Made by a program: the position numbers and the translations under genes | NCBI GenBank assembly: GCA_024760905.1 | Contig: CM045733.1 | Span: forward strand, 19,471,501 to 19,535,500 | Reading direction: 5' to 3' | Length of the DNA: 64,000 nt | DNA from: Plotosus lineatus | Taxonomy: Eukaryota; Chordata; Actinopteri; Siluriformes; Plotosidae | Notes under the pieces: model-generated | Database searches by the model: none | The model's input: only the letters and a program-made list of their open reading frames with translations | What the model was told of the DNA's origin: nothing | In this document: piece after piece, positions 1 to 10,835 of the stretch | How the letters are laid out: each line of letters opens with the position of its first letter | Position numbering within the stretch: position 1 is the first letter of the stretch

Positions 1-112
1 GTTCTACTTTTTCATGCAGCGTCATTACCTTTTTCTGGTGCTTCGGCGCCTTATCAGAAGTCTGAGAAGTGTTTGGGTGGCATAACGGAGCTTAACTGTA
101 ATTAAAAACAGT
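1..112. mobile_element. Internal fragment of Tigger-A element
   Basis: This stretch matches the interior of the Tigger-A copies elsewhere in the window (around 14841-14930 and 31018-31090): the 'cattacctttttctggtgct' motif followed by the 'aacttaactggtaattaaaa' type motif. Neither terminal inverted repeat is present, so the element is cut off by the window edge and by the microsatellite that follows. Confidence 0.55.
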
Positions 113-133
113 TAATATATATATATATATATG

Positions 134-172
<39 letters not shown>
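113..172. repeat. (TA)n then (GT)n microsatellite
   Basis: A short TA run passes directly into about sixteen GT dinucleotides. The open frame across it (Cys-Val repeats) is a by-product of the repeat. Confidence 0.95.
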
Positions 173-173
<1 letters not shown>

Positions 174-420
174 CAGTTCATTTTCTGTACCCGCTTAATC
201 CTAATTTGGGTCGCGGGGAGGCTGGTGCCCATCCCAGCCAACTTCGGGCGAGGGCAGAGTACACCCTGGACAGCTCGCCAGGCCATCGCAGGGCGGAAAC
301 ACGCTGACGGCTTTGCAGCCTACTCTTGTCGAAAGTCAGCAATGGTTCTTTTACATGCCTCACACCATAGACAGTGAGAGACATGGCCGGTCTTTGATAA
401 CCCAGTTAGCTCCACTGGGG
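173..420 (-). mobile_element. Hybrid SINE: SINE A core fused to SINE C tail
   Basis: Read on the minus strand, 420 to about 300 matches the central part of SINE A (compare 12245-12385). At the motif 'gcgtgtttc' it switches to the 3' half of SINE C ('cctgcgatggcctggcg' onward) down to about 173. The tRNA head is missing. The same A/C junction recurs in the copy at 19091-19229, so this is probably a hybrid family and not a chance junction. Confidence 0.65.
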
Positions 421-719
421 GATATATATATATGTATATACACACATATAATATTTGTACAATTAAATTTGGCGTAGCCTAGCCTAGGATAGCCTAGAGA
501 CAAGCTAATTCGATTTTCTGACTTAACTCGTCTCTCCTGAAAACAATTAACGGCCTAAGCCGAGGCATACCTGTACAGAATTTAGCAGATGCTTTTATCC
601 AGAGCAACTTACAGAAGTGCTTTAAAGTCTCTATCAGTGAATATATTCTTGTATTGGTTTGTTGGAACACAGACTAAGTATATTGTCAGTCAAACTCAGA
701 TGGTAGGTGTTGTGTGAGG

Positions 720-721
<2 letters not shown>
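421..721. other. Mostly unannotated, with a short SINE D tail
   Basis: About 568-630 resembles the reverse complement of the common teleost SINE tail ('atttagcagatgcttttatcc ...' type), as in SINE D. The rest is unassigned AT-rich sequence. Confidence 0.4.

Positions 722-763
<42 letters not shown>
722..763. repeat. (TG)n microsatellite
   Basis: About twenty TG units in a row. Confidence 0.97.
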
Positions 764-766
<3 letters not shown>

Positions 767-767
767 T

Positions 768-898
768 TTCCAGCATAGATACCCAGTGACTCAGCTGTCC
801 AGAGGAAGTTTTTTCCACCTCTTTGGATCCACTGGGTGAAGGCGGGGCACACCATGAACATCTCGCCAGACCATTGCAGGGCAACACACACAAAACAG
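768..898 (-). mobile_element. SINE C fragment
   Basis: This is the reverse complement of the SINE C 3' half: the 'cctgaacagctcgccagaccattgcagggc' type of motif is recognisable in degraded form around 850-885. SINE C is the widespread teleost repeat whose head reads 'ggcacggtggcttagtggtt' and whose body reads 'tttcctcccacagtccaaa'. It is interrupted by SINE D just downstream. Confidence 0.6.
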
Positions 899-899
899 G

Positions 900-1092
900 G
901 TAATGGTGACTCAGTGGGTAACGGTGTGGGTTTCCGTTCAGTAGGTTGGAATTTTAAGCCCCAGTACCAAGTTGCCACTGATGGGACATTGAGCAAGGCC
1001 CTTCTTCACCCTCAACTTCTCAGTTGTATAAATGTATTGCTTTTCATAAGGGTGTTTGTCAAATGCCGTAAATGTCAATGTAAATCATTCAC
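900..1092 (+). mobile_element. SINE D, near full length
   Basis: A tRNA-like head ('gtgactcagtgggtaac' then a degraded B-box region) is followed by the conserved 'caagttgccactg' and 'tgagcaaggccc' blocks and a 'gtcaaatgccgtaaatg' tail. The family pattern is that of tRNA-derived fish SINEs. The reading frame across it is not a gene. Confidence 0.7.
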
Positions 1093-1179
1093 ACTTACCT
1101 CCGGTCCTGTTACATCCAGTTGGGAATGGATAGAAGTGTTCCCATCCAGATGGGAATGGATAGAAGCCTGAGCACCTGG

Positions 1180-1480
1180 TGGAAATCCATGAAATCATGT
1201 GGAGAACATCCATTTATTCATTCATCGTCTTAGCTGAGGAGGAGGCTGACACCCATATCAGTGGACTGTGGGTGATGGCTCAGTACACCCTGAACAGCTT
1301 GACAGGACATCTCAGGGCCAACACAAAAACAACCACTCTCAAATTCACATTCACTCTCACAACTTAAGGTGCAATGTACAACCGTCAATCAGAATACTGT
1401 GTATGGTTTTTGGACTGTAGGAGAACCAAGAGGAAACCCATGCAATCACTGGGAGAGCATACTATCCGTGTATACAGTAC
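1180..1480 (-). mobile_element. SINE C copy
   Basis: Reverse complement of SINE C with recognisable blocks: 'gaggctgacacccat', 'cagtacaccctgaacagctt', then 'ggactgtaggagaacc' and 'aggaaacccatgc', the complement of the 'gggtttcctc ... cagtcc' body. The copy is strongly diverged. Confidence 0.65.
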
Positions 1481-1489
1481 TGTAATGCG

Positions 1490-2100
1490 AAAAGTTCCCC
1501 AATTTGTCCCGCAGAGAGCGCGCTTTCGCAAGAAATATTTCTGATGTTGCATTACTCCGATCGTCCTTTAGGTGTCAGTCTTGATCTGTTTAAGTTGTGG
1601 TAATACTGTAATAATAAAGGCTGGCTTTTCCTCTTCCTCCTATATCGCCTCACTAGGTGGAGGCGTCAGTAGAGACGGGCAACAACCCGTTCCGACCTGG
1701 GTCAGTGTCCGCCGGAGTTCAACCGAAACCCACAACTGAACACACCCGTTCGGAGAGCTGGTTTATTAACGGAACTGTTTGGGGTTTGAGGGAGCGAGAG
1801 TACCCGAGTGCAGGCGGAATCGTCGGGGCAGGAAAGGTCTCTGAAAACCACGATACTCAACAATACCCGACACGCAGCGTGGAGAGAAAACACGGCATCC
1901 GGCCTGCGAGAAACAAGTAGCCGAGGGCTGGTAGTCTGGTCTCAGCCGCTCTTTTAATTTCTGGTAAGTGTCGTTTGAACGCATTTTTCAGGCTTGAGCT
2001 GTGTTCTGGTGCGTTGTTGAAAGATTTCCTCTCCGCCGGGACACAATGTGACATTACAGCGACTTCCAGTGTAGCAGACGAGCGGTTAGCTTTATTCACC
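1490..2100 (+). promoter_or_regulatory. CpG-rich block with candidate first exon
   Basis: CpG dinucleotides are frequent here (for example 1500-1560, 1670-1720, 1810-1910, 1940-2060), unlike the AT-rich surroundings. A consensus splice donor, ctg|gtaagtg, lies at 1963/1964. An 87-codon frame (1657-1920) stops before the donor, so any exon would be 5' UTR or use another frame. The usual meaning of such a block is a promoter with a first exon; the gene would read right and the minisatellite would lie in its intron. No downstream exon could be tied to it. Confidence 0.4.
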
Positions 2101-2289
2101 GAATTTCACTGAATTCACGACTTCTCTCTTTTCTTTAACCACAATAAACGTATTCATCACCTTCCTGATGGGCATTTCCGTCGGGTGGAAGAGTAAACAG
2201 CAGTATGAAGGCTGTTGAATCGAAATAAAGGTGTTTATTTAGACGCTGGCTGTTGAATTCCGTCTCCTCGGTCGGAAATATCGAGCGTG

Positions 2290-5160
2290 GACACAGATGT
2301 GATGTGGTGGGATAGACTCAGATGGCATGGGATGGCATGGGATAGCCTCGGGATGGGATGGGATGACGTGGGATAGCCTCGAGATGGGATGGCATGGGAT
2401 AGCCTCAAGTTGGGATGGATAGCCTCAGATGGCATTGTATGGCATGGGATAGCCTCGAGATGGGATTTGATAGCCTCGGGATGGGATGGGATGGCGTGGG
2501 ATAGCCTCAAGTTGGGATGGATAGCCTCAGATGGCATTGTATGGCGTGGGATAGCCTCGAGATGGGATGGCATGGGATAGCCTCGAGATGGGATGGGATA
2601 GCCTCAGATGGCATGCTATGGCATGGGATAGCCTCGAGATGGGATGGGATAGCCTCAGATAGCATGCTATGGCATGGGATAGCCTCGAGATGGGATGGGA
2701 TAGCCTCAGATGGCATGCTATGGCATGGGATAGCCTCGAGATGGGATGGGATAGCCTCAGATGGCATGCTATGGCATGGGATAGCCTCGAGATGGGATGG
2801 GATAGCCTCAGATGGCATGCTATGGCATGGGATAGCCTCGAGATGGGATGGGATAGCCTCAGATGGAATGCTATGGCATGGGATAGCCTCGAGATGGGAT
2901 GGCGTGGGATAGCCTGGGATGGCGTGGGATAGCCTCGCGATGGGATGCCATGGGATAGCCTCGAGATGGGATGGGATAGCCTCAGATGGCATGCTATGGC
3001 ATGGGATAGCCTCGAGATGGGATGGGATAGCCTCAGATGGCATGCTATGGCATGGGATAGCCTCGAGATGGGATGGGATAGCCTCAGATGGCATGCTATG
3101 GCATGGGATAGCCTCGAGATGGGATGGGATAGCCTCAGATGGAATGCTATGGCATGGGATAGCCTCGAGATGGGATGGCGTGGGATAGCCTGGGATGGCG
3201 TGGGATAGCCTCGCGATGGGATGCCATGGGATAGCCTCGAGATGGGATGGGATAGCCTCAGATGGCATGCTATGGCATGGGATAGCCTCGAGATGGGATG
3301 GGATAGCCTCAGATGGCATGCTATGGCATGGGATAGCCTCGAGATGGGATGGGATAGCCTCAGATGGCATGCTATGGCATGGGATAGCCTCGAGATGGGA
3401 TGGGATCGCCTCAGATGGCATGCTATGGCATGGGATAGCCTCGAGATGGGATGGGATAGCCTCAGATGGCATGCTATAGCGTGGGATAGCCTCGAGATGG
3501 GATGGCATGGGATAGCCTCAAGTTGGGATGGATAGCCTCAGATGGCATTGTATGGCATGGGATAGCCTCGAGATGGGATTTGATAGCCTCGGGATGGGAT
3601 GGGATGGCGTGGGATAGCCTCGAGATGGGATGGCATGGGATAGCCTCAAGATGTGATGGATAGCTTCAGATGGCATTGTACGGCGTGGGATAGCCTCGCG
3701 ATGGGATGGCATGGGATCACCTCGAGATGGGATGGGATAGCCTCAGATGGCATGCTATGGCGTGGGATAGCCTCGAGATGGGATGGCATGGGATAGCCTC
3801 GAGATGGGATGGGATAGCCTCAGATGGCATGGTATGGCATGGGATAGCCTCGGGATGGGATGGGATGGCGTGGGATAGCCTCGAGATGGGATGGCATGGG
3901 ATAGCCTCAAGTTGGGATGGATAGCCTCAGATGGCATTGTATGGCGTGGGATAGCCTCGAGATGGGATGGCGTGGGATAGTCTCGAGATGGGATGGGATA
4001 GCCTCAGATGGCATGCTATGGCATGGGATAGCCTCGAGATGGGATGGCATGGGATAGCCTCAAGTTGGGATGGATAGCCTCAGATGGCATTGTATGGCAT
4101 GGGATAGCCTCGAGATGGGATTTGATAGCCTCGGGATGGGATGGGATGGCGTGGGATAGCCTCGAGATGGGATGGCATGGGATAGCCTCAAGATGTGATG
4201 GATAGCTTCAGATGGCATTGTATGGCGTGGGATAGCCTCGCGATGGGATGGCATGGGATAGCCTCGAGATGGGATGGGATAGCCTCAGATGGCATGCTAT
4301 GGCGTGGGATAGCCTCGAGATGAGATGGCATGGGATAGCCTCGAGATGGGATGGGATAGCCTCAGATGGCATGGTATGGCATGGGATAGCCTCGGGATGG
4401 AATGGGATGGCGTGGGATAGCCTCGAGATGGGATGGGATAGCCTCAGATGGCATGCTATGGCATGGGATAGCCTCGAGATGGGATGGCATGGGATAGCCT
4501 CAAGTTGGGATGGATAGCCTCAGATGGCATGCTATGGCGTGGGATAGCCTCGAGATGGGATGGCATGGGATAGCCTCAAGTTGGGATGGATAGCCTCAGA
4601 TGGCATGCTATGGCGTGGGATCGCCTCGAGATGGGATGGCGTGGGATCGCCTCGAGATGGGATGGCGTGGGATCGCCTCGAGATGGGATGGCGTGGGATC
4701 GCCTCGAGATGGGATGGCGTGGGATCGCCTCGAGATGGGATGGCGTGGGATAGCCTTGAGATGGGATGGGATAGCCTCAGATGGCATGCTATGGCGTGGG
4801 CTAACCTCGAGATGGGATGGCATGGGATAGCCTCGAGATAGGATGGATAGCCTCAGATGGCATTGGATGGGATGGATAGCCTGAGATGGCATGGGATGGC
4901 GTCGGATAGCCTCGACTGGGATGGAGTAGCCTCGAGATGACATGGGATGGCCTCGAGATATGATGGTCTCGGGCTGGGATGGCATTTGATGGGATAGCCT
5001 CAGGTGGCATGACGTGGGATAGCCTCAGATGGGATGGCATGGCGTAGGATAGCCTCAGATATGAGGGGATAGCATAAGATAGCCTCAGATGTCGTGAGGG
5101 AAGGAGAGGGTAGTCTCAGATGTGATGGGATAGCCTGCCATGTGATGGGATAACCTGCCC
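2290..5160. repeat. Large G-rich minisatellite with higher-order structure
   Basis: Nearly 2.9 kb consist of variants of 'gatgggatgggatagcctc'. The commonest unit is 51 bp: a 21-bp part with ctcgag followed by a 30-bp part with gcatgc. Five such units plus a short variant make a 276-bp block that repeats (about 2669, 2945 and 3221). A different block repeats at 542 bp (about 3518 and 4060). Units degrade at both ends. Because 51 and 276 are multiples of three, long reading frames stay open on both strands (up to 333 codons on -); these follow from the repeat and are not evidence of a protein. Confidence 0.97.
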
Positions 5161-5164
5161 ATAC

Positions 5165-6180
5165 TATGGCAGTTCTGAACTTTGTGTGTGTACTTCTTCA
5201 TGGCCTTTTCAGGCCTTCTCGTGGGGTGAGATGTTGTTTATAGTTTTGGACAGAAAGACATATCCCCTTTGTTTTTATAGTTATGTTGTGTGATGCATCC
5301 CTGCATCACTACTGTTGAATTTCCCTTTAATAATCACCGTAACATGTTTATTCTTCCTCTCGCAATGACTGGGCCTCCACCATAACAGGGATTTGAACAG
5401 TCAGGGATGGTCCCTTAATAACCAGTTTCAGGCCTAGTTTATTACTGCATCCAGATGCACCAGAGAGCAGTTTAAGGGAAGAGTAAATGTCACTTTGCTG
5501 ATTTGTTATCCAACATGCTGAGCTGTGTTTACGCAGCCCAGTCTGCTCATTTTGTTGACTGACAGGTGGTGTGGACTGCCAGTGACACGCAGACAAACAA
5601 TACTGCTTAACACTATGGAGGCTTGGGTTCAAGGCATGCTGCGAATGTAACAGTGAAAATTATAATATTGGATGTAGGTGCCCATGTTAAGCTATGTGTA
5701 TGAGAGAGTGACTGACTTGCTTGACTGACTACATGTGGGTGTCAGAATGGGCTGGTAGTGAGGGTAAATTGTTTTTCTGTGTTGTTTTTTTTCTCTTTGC
5801 TTTTCTTTTTTTGCTTTGGGGCCCTTCAGATGGAAATGAGGGTGCATTCAACAGCCTGGCATACAGCCTGTGCATAAATGACACAAATCAAGAGGTGTGT
5901 GATGTTACTCTGGATGTGCACATATTCATGTCCATGCATGCTTTGGAGTCCTTCATTATGAAGTTATTTGTCCCACACAATAATTGTAAGAATTGTACTT
6001 TAATTTTTAAGTTGTATTTTAAGTTGGAAAGAGGGGAATGGATGTGTGAGTTGTATATGTACACATGCTCCTCTTATAGGAAACTGGTGATCAGGATGAG
6101 TCAGCCTCCTTTTTCGAAACTGTCTGTAACACAGAAATCATTTTGACATGTACTCAGTGTAATATATGCTTTCTTAATTC
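5165..6180. other. No feature recognised
   Basis: Mixed-composition single-copy-looking sequence. A 141-codon frame at 5721-6146 has a hydrophobic N-terminal run rich in Phe and Leu, made by T-rich DNA, but no family was recognised and it is not annotated as a gene. Confidence 0.4.
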
Positions 6181-6183
6181 TAA

Positions 6184-6660
6184 GGGTGGCACAGTGGCTT
6201 AGTGATTGGCACATCTGCCTCACAGCAAAAAGCTCCATGGTTTGAGGACGTTTCTGTGTGGTCTGTTTGTCTGTCTACGGATGTATAAAGTTTATGGAGA
6301 AATAGGGGTGGGGTTATGGCCGTGGGGGCACGAGTGGGTACTGTGGGGTGTGTTGGGTACTCTGGTTTCCTCCCATAGTCCAAACTGCATGCACATTAGG
6401 TTTATTGGCTGTTTCAAATTGCCCTACCAAGCTGCCACTGTTGGCCCTTAGTTGCTCAGTTGTATAAAAATGATAAATGTATGTAATAATAAATGTATCT
6501 GGAAGAAAGCGTCAGCTAAATGATACAAATGTTTGTGTTTCTGGCACTGCAATGGAATGGTAAGCTGTTCAGGCTGTTCCCCACCTTTGCTCAAGTCCAT
6601 TGAGAGGCTACAAACCTCCCCTTGACCCTTGTAGGATTAGACTGTTCAAAAAAGAATGAA
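6184..6660 (+). mobile_element. SINE C copy with SINE D tail nested inside
   Basis: The head 'ggtggcacagtggcttagtg' and the 'tttcctcccatagtccaaa' body mark SINE C. At about 6428-6535 the sequence switches to the SINE D end ('aagctgccactgttggccc', then 'gtcagctaaatg'), after which the SINE C end resumes ('gtaggattagactgttc', about 6630-6650). The reading is an insertion of SINE D into SINE C or a template switch. Confidence 0.7.
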
Positions 6661-7160
6661 GGATGGATGAATAATCAACCTACGACTTGGTCCGTGATTT
6701 GGACTCTGTTGTGGACATGACAAGAGACTGTTTCCTGTTCCATTTCTTTTTACTGGTATATTAACCAAAATGCACCAAATACTGTTGGTGTTCTTGTCCT
6801 TATAATGCATATTATTTGTTTAAAAACAAATAAATAAATAAACAATTTTAAAAATCAATATTTACCTGGTGAGAGTTTGACTGGAAACAGTCTGAGAGGG
6901 GCAGCCCACACTACTCGCTCTTGCTGAGAATGTCCAGGAGGTCCCAAACCCACTCTGAGATATCATCTTTCATGCTAGTTCTGGGTTTGCCCCAGGGTCT
7001 CCATCCAGTGAGACATACCTGATATTGCTTCAGTGAGAACCAGCTGGCAGCCATCCTTCAGCTGGCTCCTTTTGTTTTACAGAACCTGTGGCTTTTCTCA
7101 CAGGCTTTGTTGGATTGTCAAAACCCACATTTTCTGAAATCATTTTTTGTTAGACAAATT
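6661..7160. other. No feature recognised
   Basis: AT-rich sequence with a short (AAAT)n stretch near 6825-6845. Nothing else was recognised. Confidence 0.4.
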
Positions 7161-7164
7161 TTAT

Positions 7165-7470
7165 TTATGTTCCCCCTCGCTCATTTGACGTGGGGCTGGT
7201 GGCGTACTGGTTAGGGTGCTGCACTCATGATCGGGAGGTTGTGAGTTCGAATCCCGCTAAGACCCCTGGGCAAGGTCTCAACCACAAGTGTGCCTCTGTT
7301 CACCCAGCAGTATAAATGGGTATCAGTGAAATATACTGGGAAGGTAACCTGTGATGGACTAGCGTCCCATCCAGGGGGAGTTGAACTCCTAGTTGCTTCA
7401 CGCTACAGAAACCGGGGATAAGCACAGGCCTGATGAGCCACGAGGCTCGGGTGTAAAAACCCAACAGACT
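7165..7470 (+). mobile_element. SINE B copy with shared 5' flank
   Basis: The tRNA-like head ('ggctggtggcgtactggtt', with B-box-like 'gagttcgaatccc' near 7240) is followed by the family body: 'cctgggcaaggtctcaacca', 'cccagcagtataaatggg', 'gaaaccggggataagcac' and 'gggtgtaaaaacccaacag'. The same body occurs at 33693-34002 (-) and 58408-58672 (+). The 30 bp upstream of the head (about 7165-7194) also match the 5' flank of the 33.7-kb copy, which a plain SINE insertion would not predict. Confidence 0.75.
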
Positions 7471-8460
7471 TACCTTTGTTGGATTGTATGTCACTCCATA
7501 ACGGGGAATAAACCAATCAACCCTGAGAAAGAATAGTGTTCCGATCATCCATCACTGAAAATTATTTACAACTGAATTCATTTTTTTTTTTTGCACTGTA
7601 TTTTCCCATGACGTATCGATAAGATGAAGGTTTTCACCAGGAACCTGCCATCTTTGCCATGTCACATTTGGTAGCAAAACAGTTGATTTGTTTATTAGTA
7701 GGCTACCTTTTACGGATGGTGCTAGGAGAATAAAATCGGCAAGAGTGGATTAAGATGTGCAAGGCACCTCTGCCAGACATAAATGAATTATTATAACTTT
7801 GCATAGTTTTATTGAAATGTCTCCCTCTAGAGGATGTTGCACAAACATTTTGCTGCACATTAAAGAAATACATTTTTGGAACTTTTTTTTTTTTTTTTTT
7901 TGGTGGGGGTCATGTTTTTCAACATGATTCTGCTGTCAGCTGAGATGGGTGACAGCCTCACTGAGACCCTAATCAGGATTAAGCATCTTAGAAAATGAAT
8001 ATTTAATATTACAGAAAAAAATTGTGTAAATATATATATTTCAACTAAAAAATTCAAAAGATGTTTTAGAGAAAAATGAGCACAAAGATTGCCCTTCTTC
8101 CAAGCTAATTAGTCCTTAGCAATCAAACATTTTTATGCACTTCAGCCATATAACCTTTTAGAAAATATGTCTAGGAAGAGTTTTCGGAAGCTATAAGAGA
8201 AATCATCCTCATTTTAATCTGACAGGCCCTTTTTAAACCCATCAGTCACTGTGTTAACCCCCCTTAAATTACCACCAAAACACCTTTTTTTATCTTTTCT
8301 GTTTATTCCAATAAGATCAGCATGTATCTTTTTGAATATTATATAAAGGTTCAAATAATACTGATTGAAAAAAAAAACACTGTCAGGTTCAAACAATCAC
8401 ACTGAAATTAAGAAAACTATATATAAGAAAACCATATAATAAAACTCTGATCTCTTTATA
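7471..8460. other. AT-rich, with a SINE C tail piece
   Basis: About 7930-8000 ('agctgagatgggtgacagcc ... aggattaagcatctta') is the 3' end of a SINE C in + orientation. Poly-T runs occur at about 7581-7592 and 7882-7900. The remaining sequence was not assigned. Confidence 0.45.
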
Positions 8461-8499
8461 CAAGTAAGCTTCATCAACTCTGCCCTCAGCATTATCATA

Positions 8500-8871
8500 T
8501 TAATCTATTTCCTGCTCAGCAGATAAGATCACATATTCTTCACAAGCACCACTCATCACACTTTTAACAGATTCCTCATCATCAACATCAAAATCATCAA
8601 CACAGCTGGCATCATCATTATCAGTTTGTTCATCTGTAGAAGGAATGAAACATTTAAGTATTTTTCAGGTCTGAACCAATTTTCATACAAAACTAAACAA
8701 CCCATGACCCAGCATGTCCAGTCCAGACAAGATTACACACAAATCAAATAATCAAAAAAATTCACAATCGAATTTTGCATGCAGAGAAAAATACTCACCG
8801 GCAAAATAATGTTCAAGAACGCCAAGCATTCCGGCATCTTCAAAGCCCATTTCTCGCGTCGAATTTAACAT
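8500..8871 (-). CDS. Candidate two-exon acidic mini-protein, 68 aa
   Basis: Not recognised. On the minus strand an ATG at 8871-8869, just after an in-frame TAG, opens a frame that runs to 8799, where a consensus donor (ccg|gtgagt) follows. An acceptor (ttctacag) precedes 8633, and joining the two gives a continuous frame to TAA at 8502-8500. The product would be 68 residues: it begins MLNSTREMGFEDAG and has a strongly acidic middle (about residues 25-45, rich in Asp and Glu). The start lies about 315 bp from a + strand ATG, with promoter-like motifs between. It could be a host microprotein, a first part of a longer gene, or a transposon accessory gene. The splice sites are inferred. Confidence 0.4.
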
Positions 8872-9186
8872 CTATACTAATGCTGCTAGACATCACAGAT
8901 GACATTTCACTCTCCTTTTCCAGAAATTGTGTATTCACAATCTTATAAATAAACTTCAAGAGAAAGACTGAGATAAATTCAGCATGCAGTTAAACCAGAA
9001 GCAGGAAGTAAAAACCGGAAGTTAATGTGTGACGGCACTGCGCATGTGCAAGCCCGAGCTGACCAATCAGTGTGCTCATTTCAGATCTTCCTTAGCAACT
9101 AGCCTGCATTGCTTACGAGCATATCGTCTTCATAACCTTCATTTTATTTGCTGAAACAGCATTTTAATATCAAAACAGTATCCAAA
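8872..9186. promoter_or_regulatory. Candidate bidirectional promoter
   Basis: Between two divergent start codons lie an ETS-type site (ccggaagt, 9015-9022), an NRF1-like palindrome (tgcgcatgtgca, 9039-9050) and a CCAAT box (9063-9067), in a stretch with more CpG than its flanks. This trio is typical of vertebrate bidirectional promoters. No TATA box is evident. Confidence 0.45.
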
Positions 9187-9275
9187 ATGGAGAGACTACT
9201 TCAAGGCCATTCTTCTGGTGTATGGATTATAGTGTGTCTTGCACCAAACTTGGTGAATAATTGCAACGAAAACCA
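9187..9275 (+). CDS. Candidate first coding exon, unrecognised
   Basis: ATG at 9187 in a good context (aaaatgg) opens 29 codons starting MERLLQGHSSG. The frame meets a donor (cca|gtaagt) at 9275/9276. A possible partner exon at 9763-9847 (acceptor ttttgtag, donor aag|gtaatg) keeps the frame, but that piece lies inside a retroposed composite element and exists again at 11.5 kb, so the link may be chance. No family was recognised. Confidence 0.3.
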
Positions 9276-9313
9276 GTAAGTTTGCTACTATTTTTATCTA
9301 GTTTTATGAGGGT

Positions 9314-10085
9314 CTGTCTTCCTTTCGGCTTTTTCCCTTTTACTTGGGAGTCGCCACAGCGAATCATCTTGATTCGCACGTTTGATTTGGCAGAGGTTTT
9401 TACGTCGGATGCCCTTCCTGTCACAACCCTTTTAGCAAGGGACAGAAACACGCTGACGACTTTTCAGCCTACTCTTTACGAATGTCAGCAATGGTTCTTT
9501 TACATGCCTCTCACCATAGACAGTGAGAGACATGGCCCGCCTTTGATAACCCAGTTAGCCGCACTGGGGGGGACAGTGACAACCTTGTGGAGAGTGGGAC
9601 TCGAACCTCCAACCTTTGGATCAGCGATCCAGCGCCCTATACCACTAGACCACCACTGGTATGCAGCATAAAATAAAACTGTACAGCCCTACAAAATAAT
9701 TCAAACAGTCATCGTCATACACTGGACCTGCCAACTTTCACTGACCAATTTACTTTTTGTAGCTGTAAAGGTTTCTTCTCAGAGACGTTTCGGGAAAACA
9801 CAACAAGTCGGATGAAAAGCTATCTGACCTGGACCCGAATGTTAAAGGTAATGCTTATACACAATATCCAGGATTAAGATGGCAAAATTTACATCAGAAG
9901 AGTTCTACCACATTCATGTGGACAGTAGAAAGTCCCCAACAGTTTGTACATGCAGAATAAGTGCACACAAAAATCCAGTAAATTCCCTGGGGCTTAAAAG
10001 CAAGATTCACTTTGATGATAAGCACAGGAGAGAGAGAGAGAGAGAGAGAGAGCGCCCTATACCACTAGACCACCACTGCCCATCC
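9314..10085 (-). mobile_element. Composite SINE with captured segment, copy 1
   Basis: On the minus strand the unit reads: about 33 bp of SINE A head (10085-10053), a (CT)n run, about 370 bp of non-SINE sequence, then a complete SINE A (about 9665-9314). The 14-bp duplication agttttatgagggt flanks the whole unit (9300-9313 and 10086-10099), so it was inserted as one piece by target-primed reverse transcription. The foreign part contains, antisense to the SINE, a 51-codon frame starting MAKFTSEEFYH and splice-like signals (tttttgtag at 9755-9762, a donor at 9848). A second copy lies at 11281-12033 in the opposite orientation. Confidence 0.75.
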
Positions 10086-10330
10086 AGTTTTATGAGGGTA
10101 CTCGCCAGAAAAATGGGGGGGGGATTTTTAGTGAGTTTTAGTCGATTTCACTTCAAGTGATAGTTGAATATTTGTTTTAATAGTTTATGCAAAAATCTGA
10201 ATTTCGATTAAAAATGGACCATTTTTACTTTTCTGTCCTTTCTCTCAAAAGTGGTCTGTGTGACAAGGGCCTACTTTTGGTGGAGCGCCTCACATATAAG
10301 GCAAGTTTGAGCCACGTCATTTCTTGGCAT

Positions 10331-10514
10331 TTTAGATTTACCGCATTTAGCACACACTCTTATCCAGATCAACTTACAATTGTCACCTTTTATATACAGC
10401 TGAGTAATTGAGGGTTAAGGGTCTTGCTTAAGGACTCAACAGTGGTTATAATGGGGATTGAACTACTGACCTTCAGATCAGTAACCCATCACGTTAACCA
10501 CTAAGCCACCACTC
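10331..10514 (-). mobile_element. SINE D copy
   Basis: On the minus strand: a tRNA-like head ('agtggtggcttagtggttaac' type), a B-box-like 'agtagttcaatcc', the 'taagcaagacccttaaccctca' type block and a tail 'gtgctaaatgcggtaaat'. All SINE D landmarks are in order. Confidence 0.75.
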
Positions 10515-10835
10515 CATGTGCGTAGAACTTATGAACGGTGTACTATTTTTCTGCACCAGAGCTCCTTTCAGTGGCTTGTCAAGTAGGAAGCATGAATTGA
10601 CAGTGCCTTTTCTTTTCTTGCCATGTATTCAAGCACCCACTAACTTATTCATACTGTACTGTTCAGAATGCCTCATCGGTGCTCCGTTGTATTAGTTGAG
10701 ATTGTATTTTTAATTTGTTTTCATTTCCTTGTCAGCTTGAGTAGGGTTCATCCAACCAAAAAAGTAACTGGTCATATTTAGACATTGAAGACAGTGGTGC
10801 TTGTAGCTCCGGTATCTTTTGAATATCATTCACAG

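Noticed and set aside
2507..3508. 333-codon frame on - and several 60-130-codon frames on + with 17-residue repeats
   Set aside because: They follow from a 51-bp tandem repeat whose length is a multiple of three; both strands are open at once and no start or signal context supports translation.
2290..5160. Regular repeats suggesting a CRISPR array
   Set aside because: The units are contiguous without unique spacers, and the genome is eukaryotic.
5721..6146. 141-codon frame with a hydrophobic N-terminal run
   Set aside because: The hydrophobic run comes from T-rich DNA, no family was recognised and no splice or promoter context supports it.
9763..9847. In-frame second exon for the candidate gene starting at 9187
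   Set aside because: It lies inside a retroposed composite element with its own target duplication and is repeated at 11.5 kb; 28 open codons in frame can occur by chance.
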